From: Nitrososphaerota archaeon
GTDB taxonomy: Archaea; Thermoproteota; Nitrososphaeria; Nitrososphaerales; JAGGXQ01
Direction of reading: 5' to 3'
NCBI GenBank assembly: GCA_021162925.1
Contig: JAGGXQ010000151.1
Location: forward strand, 1-14,466
Length of the DNA: 14,466 nucleotides
The notes under the pieces are model-generated. The model saw nothing but the letters and a program-made list of their open reading frames with translations, ran no database searches and was not told the origin of the DNA. The translations under genes were made by a program, and so were the position numbers. Shown here one piece after another: positions 12,173 through 14,466 of this stretch (positions are counted from its first letter, which is position 1; every line of letters begins with the position of its first letter).

Positions 12173-14466
12173 CTATCGAATCAAAAACTTCAGGGGAACG
12201 CCGTCGACGTCCTTTTCGACCCATTCGCCCCCTACCGCATCCTTCACCAACTCGACCCTCTTCACCCTCACCAAGTAAGCCAGCTCTTCTAGCCTCTCCC
12301 TGACCATTGACTCCTGCTCCTCGCTCAGGCCCGATATGGCCGCGACCTCCAGCACCTCGGTCGGCCTGTACCCCTTCTCCTTCCTCAGGGCCTGAAGCCT
12401 CCTGGCCAGATCCCTCACCAAGCCTTCGGCCTCCAGGGATCTATCCCTCTCCAGGTTGAGCACGACGATCAGGCCCGAGTCCTCGGCGGCGACGAGACCC
12501 TCCTCGGCCTCGGCCTCGAACTCGAGCTCTTCGGGCCCGAGCTCCACGACCTCCCTGTCGAGCCTTATCGAAGCCCTCCCACGCCTTGCCAGCTCCAAGT
12601 ACACCCTCTCGCCCTCCAGCTCTACCCTTTCGACGAGCTTCGGGAGCCTGTCCTTGAACCTAGGGCCGAGCAAGCCGTAGTTCGGCCTCACCTTCAGCCT
12701 CACCCCGAGCCCCTTCAGCCCGTCGAAGAATTTTAGCTCCTTGACGTTCATCAGGGACTTCAGCATCCATTCCAGCCCCCTGATCCCCTCGCCCAGGCCC
12801 CTCGCGCAGAAGACCCTCGCCTCCTTCAAGGGCCACCTCCTCTTCAGCTTCACCAGGTTCCTGGCGTAGTTGCCGACCGAAACGATCCTGTAGGCGAGCT
12901 CCATATCCCTCTCGAGCCCTTCGTCGATCAGCTCCTCCTTGACCTTCGGCCACCCGCTCACCAAGATGCTACCGTCCCCGAAGACCTTGAGGTAGAGGTA
13001 TTCGGTCAGGTAAGGGGCTATCGGGTGGAGGAGCTTGTCAACGGTCAGCAGGCATTCGGATAGCACCCCGTAGATCGAAAGCCTCCTCTTGAGGGTCTCG
13101 GCCCTGTCGTCCCATATCTCCTGCCTGACGGCCGGTATGTACCTCTGGCTCAGGTCCTCTATTATGAAGCGCTCGAGGGACCTGGCGGCCTCATGATGCC
13201 TGCACCTTTCTATCCCAACCTCGACGGCCCTTACGAGCTTCTGAAGCCTCGAAAGTATCCACCTGTCGGGCTCCTTCAGCTCCCCTCCCTTTAGCAACTC
13301 ATCTATGGAATGGGTCCTGGGCTCGAAGCCGTCGACCTTACCGTTCTGGACCAGGTAGACGTGCATGTGGTAGAGCGTGTTGAGGACCTGGTAGGGCCTC
13401 TTCATGAGCTCCTTGAAGCTGAAGGTTATGCTGTCTATCGGGTTCCCCTTCCAGACCAGGTAGAACCTCAAAGCGTCGACCGGATAGGACTTCATCGCCT
13501 CTATCCCGTCTATTATGTTGCCCAGGCTCTTGCTCATCTTGTTCCCGTGCTCATCTAGCACGTGCCCCTGAAACAGGAACGATTTGAAGGGCGCTTCCGG
13601 CTTCCCCTTCATTATCACGTTCTCTATGAGCAGGGTGTAGGCCCAGCCCCTGGTCTGATCGATCCCCTCGGTCAGGAAAGGGACGGGGACGAACTTCTCG
13701 TACTCCTCGTCGCTGAACCCGGCGTAGGGGGCTGCACCGCTGTTGTGCCAGGTGTCGAGGACGAACGGGACCCTGTAAGCCCTACCGCCACACTTCGGGC
13801 ACTTCAGGACGACCTTGTCTATCCAAGGCCTGTGCAGCTTCAGGCCGCCTTCCGGTAGCTCCAGCGCCTTCTCCTCTATCTCCTTCCTACTGAACGCGTA
13901 GACCTTGGTCCCGCACTTCGAGCACACCCATATCGGAAGCGGAGCGCCCCAGACCCTCTCCCTGGATATGCACCAAGGGACCCGCTCCTTTATGATCTTT
14001 AGGAACCTGTTCTTCGGCTGCTCGTAGTAGTACTCGACGCCTTCGGCAGCTTTCAGAGGCAGATCTCCGAGCCTATCCACCCTGTAGAAGTACTCCTTCC
14101 TGGCGACCCAGACGAGCTTGTGGTGGGACCTCCAGCACGTAGGGTACTTGTGGACGAGCTTTCCAACCTTTACAAGATGTCCCCTCTCCCTCAGCTTCTC
14201 TATGACCATCTCGTCGGCATCCCTGACGAACCTACCCTTGAAAGCCCCGGCTTCTTCGGTGAAGTAGACCCTGTCGTCTATCGGGTTGAATATCGGCACG
14301 CCCCTCTTCGTCGCGACCTTGAAGTCCTCCTCACCGTTGGCTGGGGACATGTGGACTATCCCGGTCCCGGTGCTCGTATCCACGAAATCCTCGGCCACCA
14401 CGTAGTGGATCTTGCCCTCAAGCCCCTTCAAACCGTCTATAAGGTCGAGGAGGGGGTGCTCGTACC
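12173..14466 (-). CDS. ileS: Isoleucyl-tRNA synthetase, N-terminal part beyond window edge
   Basis: This is the class I synthetase that charges tRNA-Ile. The minus-strand frame is open to the right edge (…YEHPLLDLIDGLKG at the edge), so about a quarter of the protein, with the HIGH motif, is outside. Present in order are the end of the CP1 editing domain (GTGIVHMSPANGEEDF; RVPWCISRERVWGAPLPIW), a four-cysteine zinc site (CSKCG and CPKCGG), the substrate region FLTEGIDQTRGWAYTL, the KMSKS signature at 13526-13540 (GNKMSKSLGNI), and the helical anticodon-binding domain with PDRWILSRLQKLV, HPIAPYLTEYLYL and the IleRS-typical VKLKRRWPLKEARV. The motif usually WFDSG reads WHNSG here (13736-13750). 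The gene ends at TAG 12173 and is separated from gar1 by 100 bp. ValRS is excluded by the RWPL and EGIDQ blocks. Confidence 0.95.
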   Translation of the reverse strand, partial: YEHPLLDLIDGLKGLEGKIHYVVAEDFVDTSTGTGIVHMSPANGEEDFKVATKRGVPIFNPIDDRVYFTEEAGAFKGRFVRDADEMVIEKLRERGHLVKVGKLVHKYPTCWRSHHKLVWVARKEYFYRVDRLGDLPLKAAEGVEYYYEQPKNRFLKIIKERVPWCISRERVWGAPLPIWVCSKCGTKVYAFSRKEIEEKALELPEGGLKLHRPWIDKVVLKCPKCGGRAYRVPFVLDTWHNSGAAPYAGFSDEEYEKFVPVPFLTEGIDQTRGWAYTLLIENVIMKGKPEAPFKSFLFQGHVLDEHGNKMSKSLGNIIDGIEAMKSYPVDALRFYLVWKGNPIDSITFSFKELMKRPYQVLNTLYHMHVYLVQNGKVDGFEPRTHSIDELLKGGELKEPDRWILSRLQKLVRAVEVGIERCRHHEAARSLERFIIEDLSQRYIPAVRQEIWDDRAETLKRRLSIYGVLSECLLTVDKLLHPIAPYLTEYLYLKVFGDGSILVSGWPKVKEELIDEGLERDMELAYRIVSVGNYARNLVKLKRRWPLKEARVFCARGLGEGIRGLEWMLKSLMNVKELKFFDGLKGLGVRLKVRPNYGLLGPRFKDRLPKLVERVELEGERVYLELARRGRASIRLDREVVELGPEELEFEAEAEEGLVAAEDSGLIVVLNLERDRSLEAEGLVRDLARRLQALRKEKGYRPTEVLEVAAISGLSEEQESMVRERLEELAYLVRVKRVELVKDAVGGEWVEKDVDGVPLKFLIR

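Noticed and set aside
1..14466. Defence island, mobile element, CRISPR array or prophage
   Set aside because: No transposase, integrase, cas-like or phage genes, no direct repeat arrays, and gene content is conserved housekeeping throughout.

Overview
This is an archaeal chromosomal segment made up almost entirely of core information-processing genes. The archaeal assignment rests on a TFB transcription factor, the box C/D RNP proteins Nop5 and fibrillarin, the H/ACA protein Gar1, archaeal/eukaryotic-type ribosomal proteins L4 (uL4) and S30e, archaeal-type Trm1, a THEP1-type NTPase and an archaeal-type isoleucyl-tRNA synthetase. S30e is a ribosomal protein of the TACK side of the archaea rather than of typical euryarchaea, so a thermophilic Thermoproteota/Korarchaeota-like organism is the best guess. 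GC-rich coding, heavy use of AGG for arginine, frequent TTG/GTG starts and TATA boxes about 25 bp from start codons (leaderless transcripts) fit this. I cannot name the genus.

Layout. (1) 1-3353, plus strand: the 3' part of a CPA2/Kef-type cation:proton antiporter, then a secreted, membrane-anchored six-Asp-box (sialidase-fold) protein. (2) 3316-4297, minus: a two-gene unit of S30e (54 codons, easily missed) and L4. (3) 4334-6002, minus: pyrD-pyrK, the two subunits of an NAD-linked class 1B dihydroorotate dehydrogenase. (4) 6055-7846, plus: nop5-fibrillarin, the protein core of the C/D guide-RNA 2'-O-methylation RNP. (5) 7840-9016, minus: a THEP1-like NTPase and RNase HII. (6) 9092-10237, plus: Trm1, tRNA G26 dimethyltransferase. 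(7) 10202-12072, minus: Gar1, TFB and an RlmE/FtsJ-type 2'-O-methyltransferase. (8) 12173-14466, minus: isoleucyl-tRNA synthetase, whose N-terminal part (with the HIGH motif) lies beyond the right edge.

The window is very compact. All three convergent gene pairs overlap at their 3' ends (38, 7 and 36 bp). The pyrD/nop5 divergent pair appears to share one symmetric TATA element exactly midway between the two start codons. The longest gene-free stretch is about 100 bp (12073-12172), so no gap exceeds 300 bp. From 6 to 12 kb the theme is RNA modification and RNA handling (Nop5, fibrillarin, Trm1, RlmE, Gar1, RNase HII).

I see no CRISPR array, mobile element, tRNA or rRNA gene, and no clear undescribed system. 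The items most worth checking are the S30e-L4 pair away from the usual L3-L4-L23-L2 cluster, the shared bidirectional promoter, the Asp-box surface protein without a visible sialidase FRIP motif, the antiporter with extra membrane helices, and a terminator-like hairpin in antisense orientation between ileS and gar1.
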